Part shown: in pieces, positions 17,755 through 27,283 of the stretch
Layout: the number at the start of each line of letters is the position of its first letter
Position numbering within the stretch: the first letter of the stretch is position 1
Source of the DNA: Bacteroidales bacterium
GTDB lineage: Bacteria; Bacteroidota; Bacteroidia; Bacteroidales; Muribaculaceae
Direction: 5' to 3'
Assembly: GCA_014800895.1 (NCBI GenBank)
Contig: JAAVFG010000022.1
Coordinates: 24,677-88,676, forward strand
DNA length: 64,000 bases
Translations under genes and position numbers: made by a program
The notes under the pieces: generated by a model
The model's database searches: none
Seen by the model: the letters and a program-made list of their open reading frames with translations, nothing else
Told to the model about the DNA's origin: nothing

Positions 17755-20196
17755 TTAGAAAAGCATCGCTATTTTAAATGTAATAAATGCGAAGATCCAT
17801 GCTAATGCGGTATTATAGACGATAGAGAAGAGAGAGTATTTCCAGGAGCCGGTTTCGCGGGCAATCGCCGCCAATGTAGCTATACATGGAAAATATAATA
17901 ATACGAACACCATGTATGATAACGCTGATTGAGGAGTGAATGGAGTCTCCCCGGTAATTTTAGAAGGTGTCTGAAGCCTGTCGGAAAGAAGGTCGGCATC
18001 ATCCTCTCCCACGTAAAGGACTCCTAATGTAGAGACCACAACCTCTTTAGCTGCTGATCCGGCAATAAGGGAGACACAAGGTTTCCATCCGAATTCCATG
18101 GGAGATACCACAGGCTCGACAAATCTTCCTATGCCGCCTAAGATTGAATGGCTCTGTTGGTATTCGTTAAGAATAAGGTCATTTACCTTAGCCTCTCCAA
18201 GTTCGGAGATTCTTTCAGGAGACATTTCTTTCAGTGTTTCAGTACGGAAAGTATTAGGAATATCTTTTTCATCGTATCTGGGGAAATAAGATAGTGCCCA
18301 GATGATAATTGAGGCTACGAGGATCAGACCACCCATCTTTTTCAGATACTGCTCCGCTTTCGACCACATGTTACGCATGGTTGCTTTAAAAGTCGGGAGG
18401 CGATAGGGGGGCAGCTCCATTACAAAAGGTGTCTCATCATCCTTCATCCAGAATTTTCGCATAAGTCTGGCTGTAATGATTGCAACGGCAATGCCCAAAG
18501 TGTAAAGCCCAACGAAAACCCACGCACCGTAATGAGGGAAGAAACATCCTACCAACAGCACGTAAATAGGGATACGCGCCGAGCAACTCATGAACGGATT
18601 AATCAGAATAGTGATGAGACGGCTTGACTTGCTTTCTATAATGCGCGTAGACATTATAGCGGGGACGTTGCAGCCGAAACCCATTACCAACGGAATGAAT
18701 GATTTCCCGTGCAATCCCATTTTATGCATCAGTTTATCCATGATAAATGCTACTCTCGCCATATATCCCGAATCCTCCATAAAGGAAATGAAAGTATAAA
18801 GAATCAGGATGTTGGGAAGGAACACAATCACGCCGCCGACCCCTCCGATTATGCCGTCAAGAATGAGGTCTTTTAGCGGTCCATCCGACATATACTCTCC
18901 GATAGTTCCGGAAATCCAGCTTACCAATGATTCGATCCATTCCATTGGATATGAGCCTAATTGGAAAGTAGCCCAGAACATCAGCCACATTATTGCCAGA
19001 AAAAGAGGGAAGCCGAAAAGTTTGTTAGTGACAAAAGTGTCAATTATTTTAGTTGACTTTTCCTCTTTAGCCTCCCCACCATCAAATGTTTCAGCTAATG
19101 CTCCCTGAATAAAGCCATATTTCTCGGCGGCAATCGCTGACACTGTATCCTCATGGAGAGCCTTTTCTATCAAATTGTTTTGTGTGTCGCGTATAGCACA
19201 CCATTTATCGTAACCAGGATAGGGGCGAAGCATCTCTTCGACTTCGGGATCTTTCTCAAGGAATTTGATTGCGAGGAAGCGTGGTGAGAAATGATGAGAG
19301 ATAGATCTGTCCTGCTTGAAACAGTCGATGAGAATACGGATGGCTTTCTCTATCTCGGGGTTCATCTGTATATGGATATGTCGAGTGTCGCTGCTGCGCA
19401 TCTCGTAAACCTCGATAACAGTATCCAGCAAGTCGGAAATACCTTTGCCGGAAGCCGCTACAGTAGGCACCATAGGCACACCCAACATCTTTCCCAAAAG
19501 TTTATAGTCAAGTTTTGAACCGCTCTTTTTCAACTCATCGAACATATTGAGATCGATGACCATACTGCGGTTCATATCAATGAGCTCGGTAGTCAGATAA
19601 AGGTTGCGCTCAAGATTGGAAGCAACCACGACGTTGACAATCACATCAGGAGTCTCCTCTCTTAGATACCGCATCACATATAATTCCTCAGGAGAATAAG
19701 CGGAGAGAGAGTAAGTGCCGGGGAGATCAACAATCTTAAGCAAGTATCCCTTGTAATTGATAAAACCCTCTTTTGCTCCGACTGTGACACCTGCATAGTT
19801 GCCCACATGTTCTCTTGCGCCGGAAACTTGATTGAAAAGAGAGGTCTTTCCACAATTAGGATTCCCTATGAGGGCAACATTAATGATTTTATCCTTACGG
19901 ATATCTAATAATTCAGCTTCCTCATGTTCCTCCGTATGAGCATCAAGATGGACACGAGCCTTCACCCATTCCTCAAGAAGCTGAACTTCCACAAGATCAG
20001 CCTCCGCGCGTCGCAAAGAGACCTCATAATCCATGAGGGCATATTTGACAGGATCCTGAAGAGGAGCATTCAATACGACACTGACCTCACGATCTTTGAC
20101 AAATCCCATTTCCATGACACGCTTGCGAAAAGCCCCATGTCCAAGAATCTTGGTTATTACACCGGTTTGTCCCGGTTTGAGTTCGGAAAGTCTCAT
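17755..20196 (-). CDS. feoB: Fused FeoA-FeoB ferrous iron transporter
   Basis: An 813-residue fusion. Residues 1-75 form a FeoA SH3-like domain (LSELKPGQTGVITKI, RVMEMGF). The FeoB GTPase follows with G1 GNPNCGKTS near 114, the G2/G3 region VTVGAKEG and DLPGTYSLS, and G4-like NMFD. The C-terminal half holds two Gate-type membrane domains with GFGCNVPAIMSTR and a helical bundle ending at residue 813. It imports Fe2+ across the inner membrane. Separate feoA genes are usual elsewhere; the fusion is common in Bacteroidetes. Confidence 0.95.
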   Translation of the reverse strand: MRLSELKPGQTGVITKILGHGAFRKRVMEMGFVKDREVSVVLNAPLQDPVKYALMDYEVSLRRAEADLVEVQLLEEWVKARVHLDAHTEEHEEAELLDIRKDKIINVALIGNPNCGKTSLFNQVSGAREHVGNYAGVTVGAKEGFINYKGYLLKIVDLPGTYSLSAYSPEELYVMRYLREETPDVIVNVVVASNLERNLYLTTELIDMNRSMVIDLNMFDELKKSGSKLDYKLLGKMLGVPMVPTVAASGKGISDLLDTVIEVYEMRSSDTRHIHIQMNPEIEKAIRILIDCFKQDRSISHHFSPRFLAIKFLEKDPEVEEMLRPYPGYDKWCAIRDTQNNLIEKALHEDTVSAIAAEKYGFIQGALAETFDGGEAKEEKSTKIIDTFVTNKLFGFPLFLAIMWLMFWATFQLGSYPMEWIESLVSWISGTIGEYMSDGPLKDLILDGIIGGVGGVIVFLPNILILYTFISFMEDSGYMARVAFIMDKLMHKMGLHGKSFIPLVMGFGCNVPAIMSTRIIESKSSRLITILINPFMSCSARIPIYVLLVGCFFPHYGAWVFVGLYTLGIAVAIITARLMRKFWMKDDETPFVMELPPYRLPTFKATMRNMWSKAEQYLKKMGGLILVASIIIWALSYFPRYDEKDIPNTFRTETLKEMSPERISELGEAKVNDLILNEYQQSHSILGGIGRFVEPVVSPMEFGWKPCVSLIAGSAAKEVVVSTLGVLYVGEDDADLLSDRLQTPSKITGETPFTPQSALSYMVFVLLYFPCIATLAAIARETGSWKYSLFSIVYNTALAWIFAFITFKIAMLF

Positions 20197-20221
20197 TAAA
20201 TTAACTATCTTAGATTTTTTA

Positions 20222-20229
20222 CAAAATTA
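20222..20229 (-). promoter_or_regulatory. -7 element of the feoB promoter
   Basis: The minus strand reads TAATTTTG 26 nt before the feoB start. The nearest TTTG is only 12 nt upstream, so the -33 element is not convincing. The surrounding AT-rich DNA could hold a Fur-type operator but I see no clear palindrome. Confidence 0.45.
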
Positions 20230-20386
20230 TATTAAAAATATCAAACATTATTAATTACCGGTGCAGAATTTATAAAATAATGGAGAACTACCGATTTTTA
20301 GTGGTAAGAAGGATGTTAATATGAAAATTAAATTTTTAAATCCGCGTCTCATTTATTAATTTAGTAGTAGATAAATCCTGATACTC

Positions 20387-21253
20387 ATGAAAATATCTGA
20401 AAAAGAAATAGACTTCCGCAGAAAGCCAGAATGGTTGAAGATAAGATTGCCGCGTGGATTCAAAACCCGCGAAGTCGTTGGTCTCCTTAAAGAGAATGGA
20501 CTGCATACGATATGTTCGAGCGGAATGTGTCCTAACAGAGGGGAATGTTGGGGAGCAGGAACGGCTACCTTTATGATAGGAGGAAATATATGCACGCGCA
20601 ACTGCCGTTTCTGTAATGTAGCAACCGGACGACCCGCTCCTCTTGATGAGAAAGAAATTACCGGGATTGTGGAGTCTGTCAAGTCTCTGGAATTAAAACA
20701 TGTGGTGATTACTTCAGTGGACAGAGATGATCTTTCCGATTTAGGAGCAGGACATTGGGCAAAAACAATCAAAGCTCTGAAGGAGAATTGTCCGGGAGTA
20801 ACTATGGAAGTTCTTATTCCTGATTTCAAGGGCAGGAAGGAATTGCTTGACGTTGTAATTGCGGAGAAGCCGGAGATAATCTCCCATAATATGGAAACCG
20901 TGAGGCGACTCACTCCCGATGTTCGAACCTTTGCCACATATGATAATTCATTGTCTGTTTTAAAATACTTGGCTCAAAAAGGGGCAAAGACTAAATCCGG
21001 AATAATGTTAGGATTAGGGGAGAGCAGGGAAGAAATTTTAGAGACTATGGATGATCTTTTGGAAGTCGGGTGTCAGATTATGACAATCGGCCAGTATCTT
21101 CAACCGACAAAAGATCATTATGAAGTGAGAGAATATATTCATCCTGATATATTTGCGGAGTATGCCAGGATAGGAAAGGAGAAGGGATTCCGTCACATTG
21201 AGAGCGCCCCGATGGTACGATCCAGCTATCATGCGGAGCGTCATATTCATTAA
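20387..21253 (+). CDS. lipA: Lipoyl synthase
   Basis: A 288-residue radical-SAM enzyme that inserts two sulfurs into protein-bound octanoyl groups. Both iron-sulfur clusters are visible: the auxiliary cluster cysteines in CSSGMCPNRGECW (about 44-56) and the radical-SAM CX3CX2C in CTRNCRFC (about 70). The C-terminal RSSYHAE serine that ligates the auxiliary cluster is also present. It forms an operon with lipB 22 nt downstream. It is divergent from feoB. Confidence 0.97.
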   Translation: MKISEKEIDFRRKPEWLKIRLPRGFKTREVVGLLKENGLHTICSSGMCPNRGECWGAGTATFMIGGNICTRNCRFCNVATGRPAPLDEKEITGIVESVKSLELKHVVITSVDRDDLSDLGAGHWAKTIKALKENCPGVTMEVLIPDFKGRKELLDVVIAEKPEIISHNMETVRRLTPDVRTFATYDNSLSVLKYLAQKGAKTKSGIMLGLGESREEILETMDDLLEVGCQIMTIGQYLQPTKDHYEVREYIHPDIFAEYARIGKEKGFRHIESAPMVRSSYHAERHIH

Positions 21254-21275
21254 GGCATGAAGCATCAGATTCATT

Positions 21276-21965
21276 ATGTGTATTATGCAGCCGGAGATAA
21301 TAGACTTTGGACTTTCCCGCTATAAAGATATAAGAGAAAGTCAAAAAAGTTACCAGAAAAAGGTAATTGAATCCAAAACTTCAGATACTTCCGGTCCGTT
21401 GCCGGAATACCTGATGATTGGCGAACATTACCCGGTCTATACTTTAGGCTTTCATGGTGATGCAGGAAATATCTTGGTTTCGGAAGAGTTCTTAGATAAG
21501 AAAGGATGTGAGGTGATTAGGATAGAGCGGGGAGGTGATATCACCTATCACGGACCGGGTCAAGTCATTCTATATCCGATAATTGATCTGCAGACCCATG
21601 GTCTTGGAGTAAAGCAGTATGTTTCTATTTTGGAGGAGACTATTATTCAAGTCTTGGAAGAGTATGGTGTAAAAGGGGAGAGGATAGAAGGCGCGACCGG
21701 TGTATGGATAGGTAAAGCTACGAACGATGAAAGAAAGATTTGTGCAATCGGTATAAAAGTATCACGAGGAGTAACTACGCATGGCTTGGCTCTGAATGTA
21801 AATACCGAACTGTCATACTTTTCCTATATAAATCCTTGTGGCTTTAAAGAGAAAGGGGTTACTTCTCTCTCAATGGAGCTTGGTGGACAGATATCTATTG
21901 AAGAGGTAAAGAAAAAGATAATAGATAAATTTCTTACGCTTTTACCTTATAGAGAAGCGAAGTAA
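21276..21965 (+). CDS. lipB: Octanoyltransferase LipB
   Basis: A 229-residue lipoate-protein ligase-fold enzyme that moves octanoyl from acyl carrier protein to lipoyl domains; LipA then sulfurates it. Landmarks are GGDITYHGPGQ (about 87-97), TGVWIG, KICAIGIKVSRGVTTHG, and the catalytic Cys in NPCGFKEKGVTS with Lys in the AIGIKVS segment. A second ATG three codons in (21285) is an equally good start. It is the second gene of lipA-lipB. Confidence 0.95.
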   Translation: MCIMQPEIIDFGLSRYKDIRESQKSYQKKVIESKTSDTSGPLPEYLMIGEHYPVYTLGFHGDAGNILVSEEFLDKKGCEVIRIERGGDITYHGPGQVILYPIIDLQTHGLGVKQYVSILEETIIQVLEEYGVKGERIEGATGVWIGKATNDERKICAIGIKVSRGVTTHGLALNVNTELSYFSYINPCGFKEKGVTSLSMELGGQISIEEVKKKIIDKFLTLLPYREAK

Positions 21966-21998
21966 TAAGCAAAAGATAAGCTACGATACTAATAAAGA

Positions 21999-22047
21999 AA
22001 AAGTAAAAAGGATTGCCGATATTTCACGGCAACCCTTTTTACTTTTT
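21999..22047. terminator. Bidirectional terminator between lipB and the mla genes
   Basis: A long stem with AAAAAGG-TTGCCG on the left (about 22005-22018) and CGGCAA-CCCTTTTT on the right (22027-22040), 8-nt loop, flanked by A and T runs. The genes converge here, so it likely works on both strands. Confidence 0.85.
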
Positions 22048-22054
22048 AATTTAA

Positions 22055-22849
22055 TTATTTATGTTTGTTTCCCTCTTCTTCCGCCTGATACTCTCTTTCC
22101 AGGAAGAGTTTTACTTCGCGGAAAAGTTTCGAGGCGAATACGAAGTCGTTGAGAGATTCACTGGTGCTCCGGAAGATGGATTTGTCATTACCGCTCCAGT
22201 CGCAATGCCCTTTGTTGATAAAGACAATGTGTTCACCGATACCTAACACAGAGTTCATGTCATGAGTATTGATGATAGTCGTAATGCCATACTCGTGAGT
22301 GATGTCGCTCAAAAGATTATCGATAAGGATTGAGGTGCGTGGGTCAAGTCCGGAGTTAGGCTCATCGCAAAAGAGATACTTGGGATTAAGAGCAATAGCA
22401 CGGGCAATCGCCACACGTTTTTGCATACCTCCGGATATTTCAGAAGGATATTTCTTATCCGCGTTTTCCAAACCTACGCGACTGATACAGAAGTGCGCCC
22501 TTTCCAATCTTTCTTCGGCACTCATATCGGTCAACATTCTCAAAGGGAAAAGTACATTGCCAAGAACGGTTTCATTATCAAAGAGAGCCGAACCTTGGAA
22601 GAGCATACCGATTTCAGTGCGTAGCTGACGTTTCTGGGCAGCGTTCATTTTGCTGATGGAGCGTCCGTCATAAAGTATTTCACCTTTTTCGGGAGACATA
22701 AGTCCGATAAGACATTTCATAAAGACCGTCTTTCCGGATCCGCTCTGGCCTATAATAAGATTGGTCTTTCCGGTCTCAAAGACTGCAGAGATATCATGCA
22801 ACACTTGCTGGCCGTCAAACCATTTTGAGACATTTTTAGCTTCAATCAT
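22055..22849 (-). CDS. mlaF: MlaF-type ABC transporter ATP-binding protein
   Basis: A 264-residue ABC ATPase: Walker A GQSGSGKTV near residue 36, signature SGGMQKRVAIARA near 145, Walker B YLFCDEPNSGLDP near 165, and the H-loop NTHDM. The SGGMQKR signature with the partner MlaE permease marks the MCE/Mla class, which moves phospholipids between inner and outer membranes. Its start overlaps the mlaE stop by four bases. The MCE-domain partner is not here; a candidate lies at 39882. Confidence 0.9.
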   Translation of the reverse strand: MIEAKNVSKWFDGQQVLHDISAVFETGKTNLIIGQSGSGKTVFMKCLIGLMSPEKGEILYDGRSISKMNAAQKRQLRTEIGMLFQGSALFDNETVLGNVLFPLRMLTDMSAEERLERAHFCISRVGLENADKKYPSEISGGMQKRVAIARAIALNPKYLFCDEPNSGLDPRTSILIDNLLSDITHEYGITTIINTHDMNSVLGIGEHIVFINKGHCDWSGNDKSIFRSTSESLNDFVFASKLFREVKLFLEREYQAEEEGNKHK

Positions 22850-23592
22850 TGGAGTAAGAGTTTAGTGAGGATGACATCTGCGAGGAGGATAAGTATGGAG
22901 CTATAGACAACAGCTTTTGTACTTGCCTGACCAACTTCCAAAGAGCCTCCTTTCACATAATAACCATAGAATGCTGCAACAGAAGTTATGATAAAGGCAA
23001 ATACAATAGTCTTGATTATACCATACCATACATACCACTCATTGAAGAATGACTGGATACCGTAAACATAATTACCCATGGTCACCATGCTGGTAAATTC
23101 AGCAATAAGTGCGCCACCGATGAGACCCATGAACATTGAAAGAACACATAGCACGGGAACAAACAGCACAAAGCCTATAATTTTTGGCAGAACAATAAAA
23201 GACGCCGAATTAATACCCATGATTTCCATAGCATCTATCTGTTCAGTCACTCTCATTGTGCCAATCTCAGACGCAATGTTACTTCCAACCTTACCTGCAA
23301 GAATAAGACACATCATGGTCGAAGAGAACTCCAGGAGAAGAATCTCACGGGTGGTCAGACCTGTAGCGTAGGAAGGAATGAGAGGTGATACTATATTTAT
23401 GGTCATCTGTATACATATAACGGCACCGATAAAGATGGAGATGATGATGACCAGTGGAATTGAATCGACTCCCAATTTATTAATTTCAAAAATGAGAGAC
23501 TTGAAAAATTCCCTCCATTTCTCCGGCACTTTGAAGACCTGCTTCATAAACATGCAGTATTTACCGAAGCTTTTTATATATCCGATAACCAT
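22846..23592 (-). CDS. mlaE: MlaE-type ABC transporter permease
   Basis: A 248-residue integral membrane protein of the MlaE family with about five hydrophobic segments. Visible landmarks are the elbow region, SIFIGAVICIQM, EFSSTMMCLILAGKVGSNIASEIGTM and RVTEQIDAMEIMGI. It forms the membrane part of the phospholipid trafficking transporter with the coupled MlaF. A TAACTTTG -7 sequence lies 39-46 nt upstream. Confidence 0.92.
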   Translation of the reverse strand: MVIGYIKSFGKYCMFMKQVFKVPEKWREFFKSLIFEINKLGVDSIPLVIIISIFIGAVICIQMTINIVSPLIPSYATGLTTREILLLEFSSTMMCLILAGKVGSNIASEIGTMRVTEQIDAMEIMGINSASFIVLPKIIGFVLFVPVLCVLSMFMGLIGGALIAEFTSMVTMGNYVYGIQSFFNEWYVWYGIIKTIVFAFIITSVAAFYGYYVKGGSLEVGQASTKAVVYSSILILLADVILTKLLLQ

Positions 23593-23630
23593 TATTAGCT
23601 TACTTATTATAATTAATGTTGTTCAAATCG

Positions 23631-23638
23631 CAAAGTTA
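23631..23638 (-). promoter_or_regulatory. -7 element of the mlaE-mlaF promoter
   Basis: The minus strand reads TAACTTTG (TAnnTTTG match) about 39 nt before the mlaE ATG. It sits back-to-back with the udk promoter on the other strand, giving a compact divergent control region. Confidence 0.5.
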
Positions 23639-23646
23639 ATAAAAAA

Positions 23647-23678
23647 TTTGGTGACATAGCCCCTTTTTATTAATTTTG
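23647..23678 (+). promoter_or_regulatory. Bacteroidetes-type promoter of udk
   Basis: TTTG at 23647-23650 (-33), a 20-nt spacer and TAATTTTG at 23671-23678 (-7). Both boxes and the spacing match the Bacteroidetes primary-sigma consensus. The predicted start near 23684 gives a leader of about 20 nt. Confidence 0.8.
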
Positions 23679-23704
23679 TGTTATCACCAATAAAGTAAGA
23701 CAAT

Positions 23705-24331
23705 ATGTTGATCATAGGTATAGCGGGAGGTACGGGCTCCGGAAAGTCTACGGTTGTAAGGAAAATCGTGGAGAGTCTTCCAAAAGATGAAGTAGCCGTG
23801 ATTCCGCAAGACTGCTATTATAAAAACAATCCCCACATACCATTGGAGGAACGTCTCAAGATGAATTATGACGAGCCAAAATCAATAGAATGGTCGTTAT
23901 TCACCCGTCAGCTGAAAGAACTCAAAGAGGGTAAAGCTATCGATATGCCGACCTATGAGATGGTGACATGTTCCAGATTAAAGGAGACTGTTCATATCAA
24001 GCCTACCAAGGTAGTTGTAGTGGAAGGTATCCTTGTGTTGTGTGAAAAGCAATTGAGAGACATGATGGATGTGAAGGTTTTTGTAGATGCGGATGATGAT
24101 GAGCGTCTTATCCGCGTTATCCATCGTGATTGTATCGAGCGAGGAAGAACGCCCCAGATGGTGATAGACCGTTATCAGGAGATGCTGAAGCCGATGCATG
24201 AGCTTTATATCGCTCCATCAAAACGATACGCCGATCTCATTATTCCTCAGGGTGGTCATAATATGGTGGCAATCAAATTACTTACTGATTATATACGTTC
24301 GCTGCTCAATCCTGCCAAGGCTGAAAAGTAA
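23705..24331 (+). CDS. udk: Uridine kinase
   Basis: A 208-residue P-loop kinase that phosphorylates uridine and cytidine in pyrimidine salvage. The Walker A GIAGGTGSGKST lies at residues 5-16, the family motif QDCYYKN near 37, the NYDEP segment near 58 and the Walker B-like VVVVEGILVL near 100. The length is normal. It has its own promoter and is followed after 6 nt by the duplicated lptB start. Confidence 0.93.
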   Translation: MLIIGIAGGTGSGKSTVVRKIVESLPKDEVAVIPQDCYYKNNPHIPLEERLKMNYDEPKSIEWSLFTRQLKELKEGKAIDMPTYEMVTCSRLKETVHIKPTKVVVVEGILVLCEKQLRDMMDVKVFVDADDDERLIRVIHRDCIERGRTPQMVIDRYQEMLKPMHELYIAPSKRYADLIIPQGGHNMVAIKLLTDYIRSLLNPAKAEK

Positions 24332-24337
24332 TAAGAA

Positions 24338-24389
24338 ATGAAGTTATTTAGTTTATTCTCTAAATGAAGTTATTTAGTTTATTCTCTAA
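24338..24389 (+). repeat. 26-bp perfect tandem duplication spanning the lptB start
   Basis: Copy 1 is 24338-24363 and copy 2 is 24364-24389; each begins ATGAAGTTATTTAG and ends TTCTCTAA. Copy 1 makes a nine-codon ORF (MKLFSLFSK) whose TGA (24365-24367) overlaps the ATG of copy 2 (24364-24366). It therefore encodes the same first nine residues as LptB, then stops at the real start. Because 26 is not a multiple of three, the two frames differ. Confidence 0.9.
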
Positions 24390-25314
24390 AGAGAGATTCA
24401 AGAAGCACGAGGAGGAAGCTCCCAAGCATCTTACTGCTGAAGAGGAGAGAGAACTTGAGGGATACCAACCTGATATGCAGACTTTGGAAATAAAGGAGGT
24501 CAGGGAGGAGATTATACCGGAGAAGGAAGGTGAGTTAACCCTGAAACAAGTGGAAAAGGAGGATATTCCGGAGAAAGGGGTATTGCGCACTGAAAATCTG
24601 GTGAAAAAATATGGAAAGCGAACGGTAGCCAATAAAGTCACTATTGATGTGACTCAGGGTGAGATTGTCGGGCTATTGGGTCCTAACGGAGCCGGAAAGA
24701 CCACGACTTTCTATATGACCGTTGGTTTGATACGTCCGAATGAAGGGAAAGTCTTTCTGGATGATCACGATATTACAAATTATCCTGTATATAAAAGGGC
24801 ACAGTTCGGAATCGGATATTTGCCGCAGGAGGCATCCGTTTTCCGTTCAATGACTGTGGAGAATAATATTCGTGCTATTCTTGAAATGACAAACACCTCC
24901 AAGGAGTATCAGAAAGAGAAGTTAGAGCAGCTGATAAGGGAATTTTCTTTGGAAAAGGTAAGACATAATTTAGGAAATAATCTATCCGGTGGTGAGCGCC
25001 GACGCACTGAGATAGCTCGATGTCTGGCGATTAATCCTAAATTTATCATGCTTGATGAGCCATTTGCCGCTGTTGACCCGATCGCTGTTGAAGATATTCA
25101 GTCGGTGGTATATCATCTGAAAGAGCGTAATATAGGTATTCTTATCACTGACCATAAGGCTGATTCAATTTTAGGTATTACCGACCGGGCATATCTTCTA
25201 TTTGAAGGCAAGGTATTATTTCAAGGCACGAGTGAGGAGCTGGCGAACAATCCGGTTGTGCGCGAAAAATACTTAGGTCAGGATTTTATTTTTACAAAAA
25301 AGAAATTCGAATAA
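24364..25314 (+). CDS. lptB: LPS export ABC transporter ATP-binding protein LptB, N-terminally extended
   Basis: A 316-residue protein. The ABC ATPase begins near residue 76 ([13 protein letters not shown]), with Walker [12 protein letters not shown], signature [16 protein letters not shown], Walker [14 protein letters not shown] and the H-loop TDHKA. The PFAAVDP wording is typical of LptB, which powers LPS extraction from the inner membrane. The first 75 residues are an unusual charged, glutamate-rich extension starting with hydrophobic MKLFSLFSK and containing two EKE/IPEK-like segments. The start is the second copy of a 26-bp tandem duplication; later in-frame ATGs exist (such as that before QTLEIKEV), so the true start needs protein evidence. 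Confidence 0.92.
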   Translation: MKLFSLFSKERFKKHEEEAPKHLTAEEERELEGYQPDMQTLEIKEVREEIIPEKEGELTLKQVEKEDIPEKGVLRTENLVKKYGKRTVANKVTIDVTQGEIVGLLGPNGAGKTTTFYMTVGLIRPNEGKVFLDDHDITNYPVYKRAQFGIGYLPQEASVFRSMTVENNIRAILEMTNTSKEYQKEKLEQLIREFSLEKVRHNLGNNLSGGERRRTEIARCLAINPKFIMLDEPFAAVDPIAVEDIQSVVYHLKERNIGILITDHKADSILGITDRAYLLFEGKVLFQGTSEELANNPVVREKYLGQDFIFTKKKFE

Positions 25315-25318
25315 GAGG

Positions 25319-26212
25319 ATGACTTCTTCAAGGCAACCGTTTAACACGGGAATGGCATTGGTAGCTCAGATAGGGATACTGTTAGGGCTTTTCTTCGTGA
25401 TGCTCATAATATTGGGGACATTCTCGTCTCTCCTTCCCTCGATGGGAATAGCACCGCGTTCCCAGTCTTTGATCATATCTGCCGCTCAAGCGATATTGGT
25501 CTTTATGATTCCTCCCTATATTACGGGATATTATGTAAACCGCTATCCGGTAAAGTTCCTCCGACTTGATATAGGCATCAGTTTTTCCTCTCTTATTACA
25601 GTGATAGGAGGTTTTATAATCGGGTTGCCTTTTCTTAATCAGGTAATAAACTGGAATGAACATCTTGTCCTGCCCGAGGGCTTGAGTCATATTGAAGAAG
25701 GCTTAAGGGCTATGGAAGATGCCGCGAAGGCAGCAACAGATGTATTGCTCGAAACTACGACTATCGGCGGTTTGATAACAGGAATATTGGTGATAGGACT
25801 GCTTACAGGATTAGGGGAGGAGATGTTTTTCCGAGGAGGATTCCAGAGATTATTGACGTATAACGGGATTAATCATCATATCGCAATATGGTCGGTGGCA
25901 GTATTGTTTTCACTGATGCATTTTCAGTTTTATGGATTTATACCGCGTGTCCTGTTGGGTGCATTCTTTGGTTATCTTCTTTACTGGAGCGGCTCATTGT
26001 GGGTATCTGTATTTGCACATGCGCTAAATAACAGCATGGTTGTGGTCTGCGTCTGGTTGCAAAAGAGAGGCATTGTGGATATTGATTTAGAGAATTGGGG
26101 AGTGACAACCGGCTTTCCCTGTATAGCCATAATTTGCTTTTTACTACTGATCTGCTTTTTATATGTTATGAGAAAGGTAATTTCTCAAGAAAGCATAGGA
26201 AGTAAGGGATAA
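25319..26212 (+). CDS. CPBP family intramembrane metalloprotease
   Basis: A 297-residue polytopic membrane protein of the CPBP (Abi/CAAX protease-like) family. The active-site motifs are GEEMFFRGGFQR (EExxxR, about residue 168), SLMHFQFYGF (second motif His) and HALNN near the C-terminus. Eight hydrophobic segments are visible. Its substrate is unknown. It begins 4 nt after lptB and 33 nt before holA, so it is within an lptB-CPBP-holA run. Confidence 0.9.
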   Translation: MTSSRQPFNTGMALVAQIGILLGLFFVMLIILGTFSSLLPSMGIAPRSQSLIISAAQAILVFMIPPYITGYYVNRYPVKFLRLDIGISFSSLITVIGGFIIGLPFLNQVINWNEHLVLPEGLSHIEEGLRAMEDAAKAATDVLLETTTIGGLITGILVIGLLTGLGEEMFFRGGFQRLLTYNGINHHIAIWSVAVLFSLMHFQFYGFIPRVLLGAFFGYLLYWSGSLWVSVFAHALNNSMVVVCVWLQKRGIVDIDLENWGVTTGFPCIAIICFLLLICFLYVMRKVISQESIGSKG

Positions 26213-26245
26213 AGGATGAAGGGGAGAACTTGAAATATTAAAAAT

Positions 26246-27274
26246 ATGGCACAACCGGCTTTCAGAGACCTACTTGCAGAAATAAAGAAAGGGAAAACTC
26301 TTTCTCCCATATATATTTTGATGGGTGAAGAGACATATTACATAGATGTACTTGTCGAAGCCTTTGAGAATAATATCATACCCGAAGAGGATAAGGATTT
26401 CAATTATCATATCTTTTACGGAAATGATGTGGATATGGAGATAATGATAGCCACCGCCCAGCAATTTCCGGTAATGGCTGATAGGAAACTCGTAATTCTG
26501 AAGGAAGCTCAGACATTGAATCAGGCAAAAGTGCAGTTGGAGAAGTTGGCGCCATATATGAGTCATCCCTCCCCGCAAACTGTTTTTGTTTTAGCATATA
26601 AAGGTGACAATCTCAGCAGCACATCCAAATTAATGAAGAGTGTTGCAGCCTCCAAGGGTGTAGTCTTTAAAAGTGAGCCGGTAAAAGAGTGGCAGCTACC
26701 GGGGCATGTCAAGGATTATTGCGCAGGAATGAAATTCAGCATCGAGGAGAAAGCCTTGAATTTACTTTGTGAATATATCGGCACTCCGTTGAGTAAGATA
26801 TTCGGGGAAGTCAATAAATTAGTAATGATCAAAGGGGATGAGAGAAAAATAACGGCAAAAGATGTAGAACAGCACATTGGAGTCTCAAAAGACTTCAATA
26901 ATTTTGAACTTGTGAGAGCCGTGGCATCAAAGAATTACTCACAAAGTATGAAAATAATCCAATATTTTGAGAGGAATCCCAAGACGAATCCGACAATTCT
27001 TACCAACAGTATGCTTTTTGCATTCTTTCAGAAGCTTGCAATCACTCATTATCTGTCAGATAAAAGCGAAAAAGGGATGTTGGATGGATTAGGGCTTAAA
27101 AGTGCATGGCAATTAAAAGAGGTGAAGGAGGGAATCCGTTTTTATAATCCCCGGCAGGCTATAAATTCAATTCATTACATTAGGGAATACGACACAAAGA
27201 GTAAGGGAATTGAGTCCTATCAAAATGAGTATGATTTGTTGAAAGAACTGATTTTCAAGATTATTACAAATTAG
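26246..27274 (+). CDS. holA: DNA polymerase III delta subunit
   Basis: A 342-residue clamp-loader subunit that opens the beta clamp at replication forks. The N-terminal part shows the delta-family start (PIYILMGEETYYIDVLVEAFE), followed by QQFPVMADRKLVILKEAQ and the domain II/III pattern LLCEYIGTPLSKIFGEVNKL, with the C-terminal collar ending LLKELIFKI. Like E. coli delta it lacks a functional Walker A. It is followed 9 nt later by the EFR1-type gene. Confidence 0.93.
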   Translation: MAQPAFRDLLAEIKKGKTLSPIYILMGEETYYIDVLVEAFENNIIPEEDKDFNYHIFYGNDVDMEIMIATAQQFPVMADRKLVILKEAQTLNQAKVQLEKLAPYMSHPSPQTVFVLAYKGDNLSSTSKLMKSVAASKGVVFKSEPVKEWQLPGHVKDYCAGMKFSIEEKALNLLCEYIGTPLSKIFGEVNKLVMIKGDERKITAKDVEQHIGVSKDFNNFELVRAVASKNYSQSMKIIQYFERNPKTNPTILTNSMLFAFFQKLAITHYLSDKSEKGMLDGLGLKSAWQLKEVKEGIRFYNPRQAINSIHYIREYDTKSKGIESYQNEYDLLKELIFKIITN

Positions 27275-27283
27275 AAGCGACGT

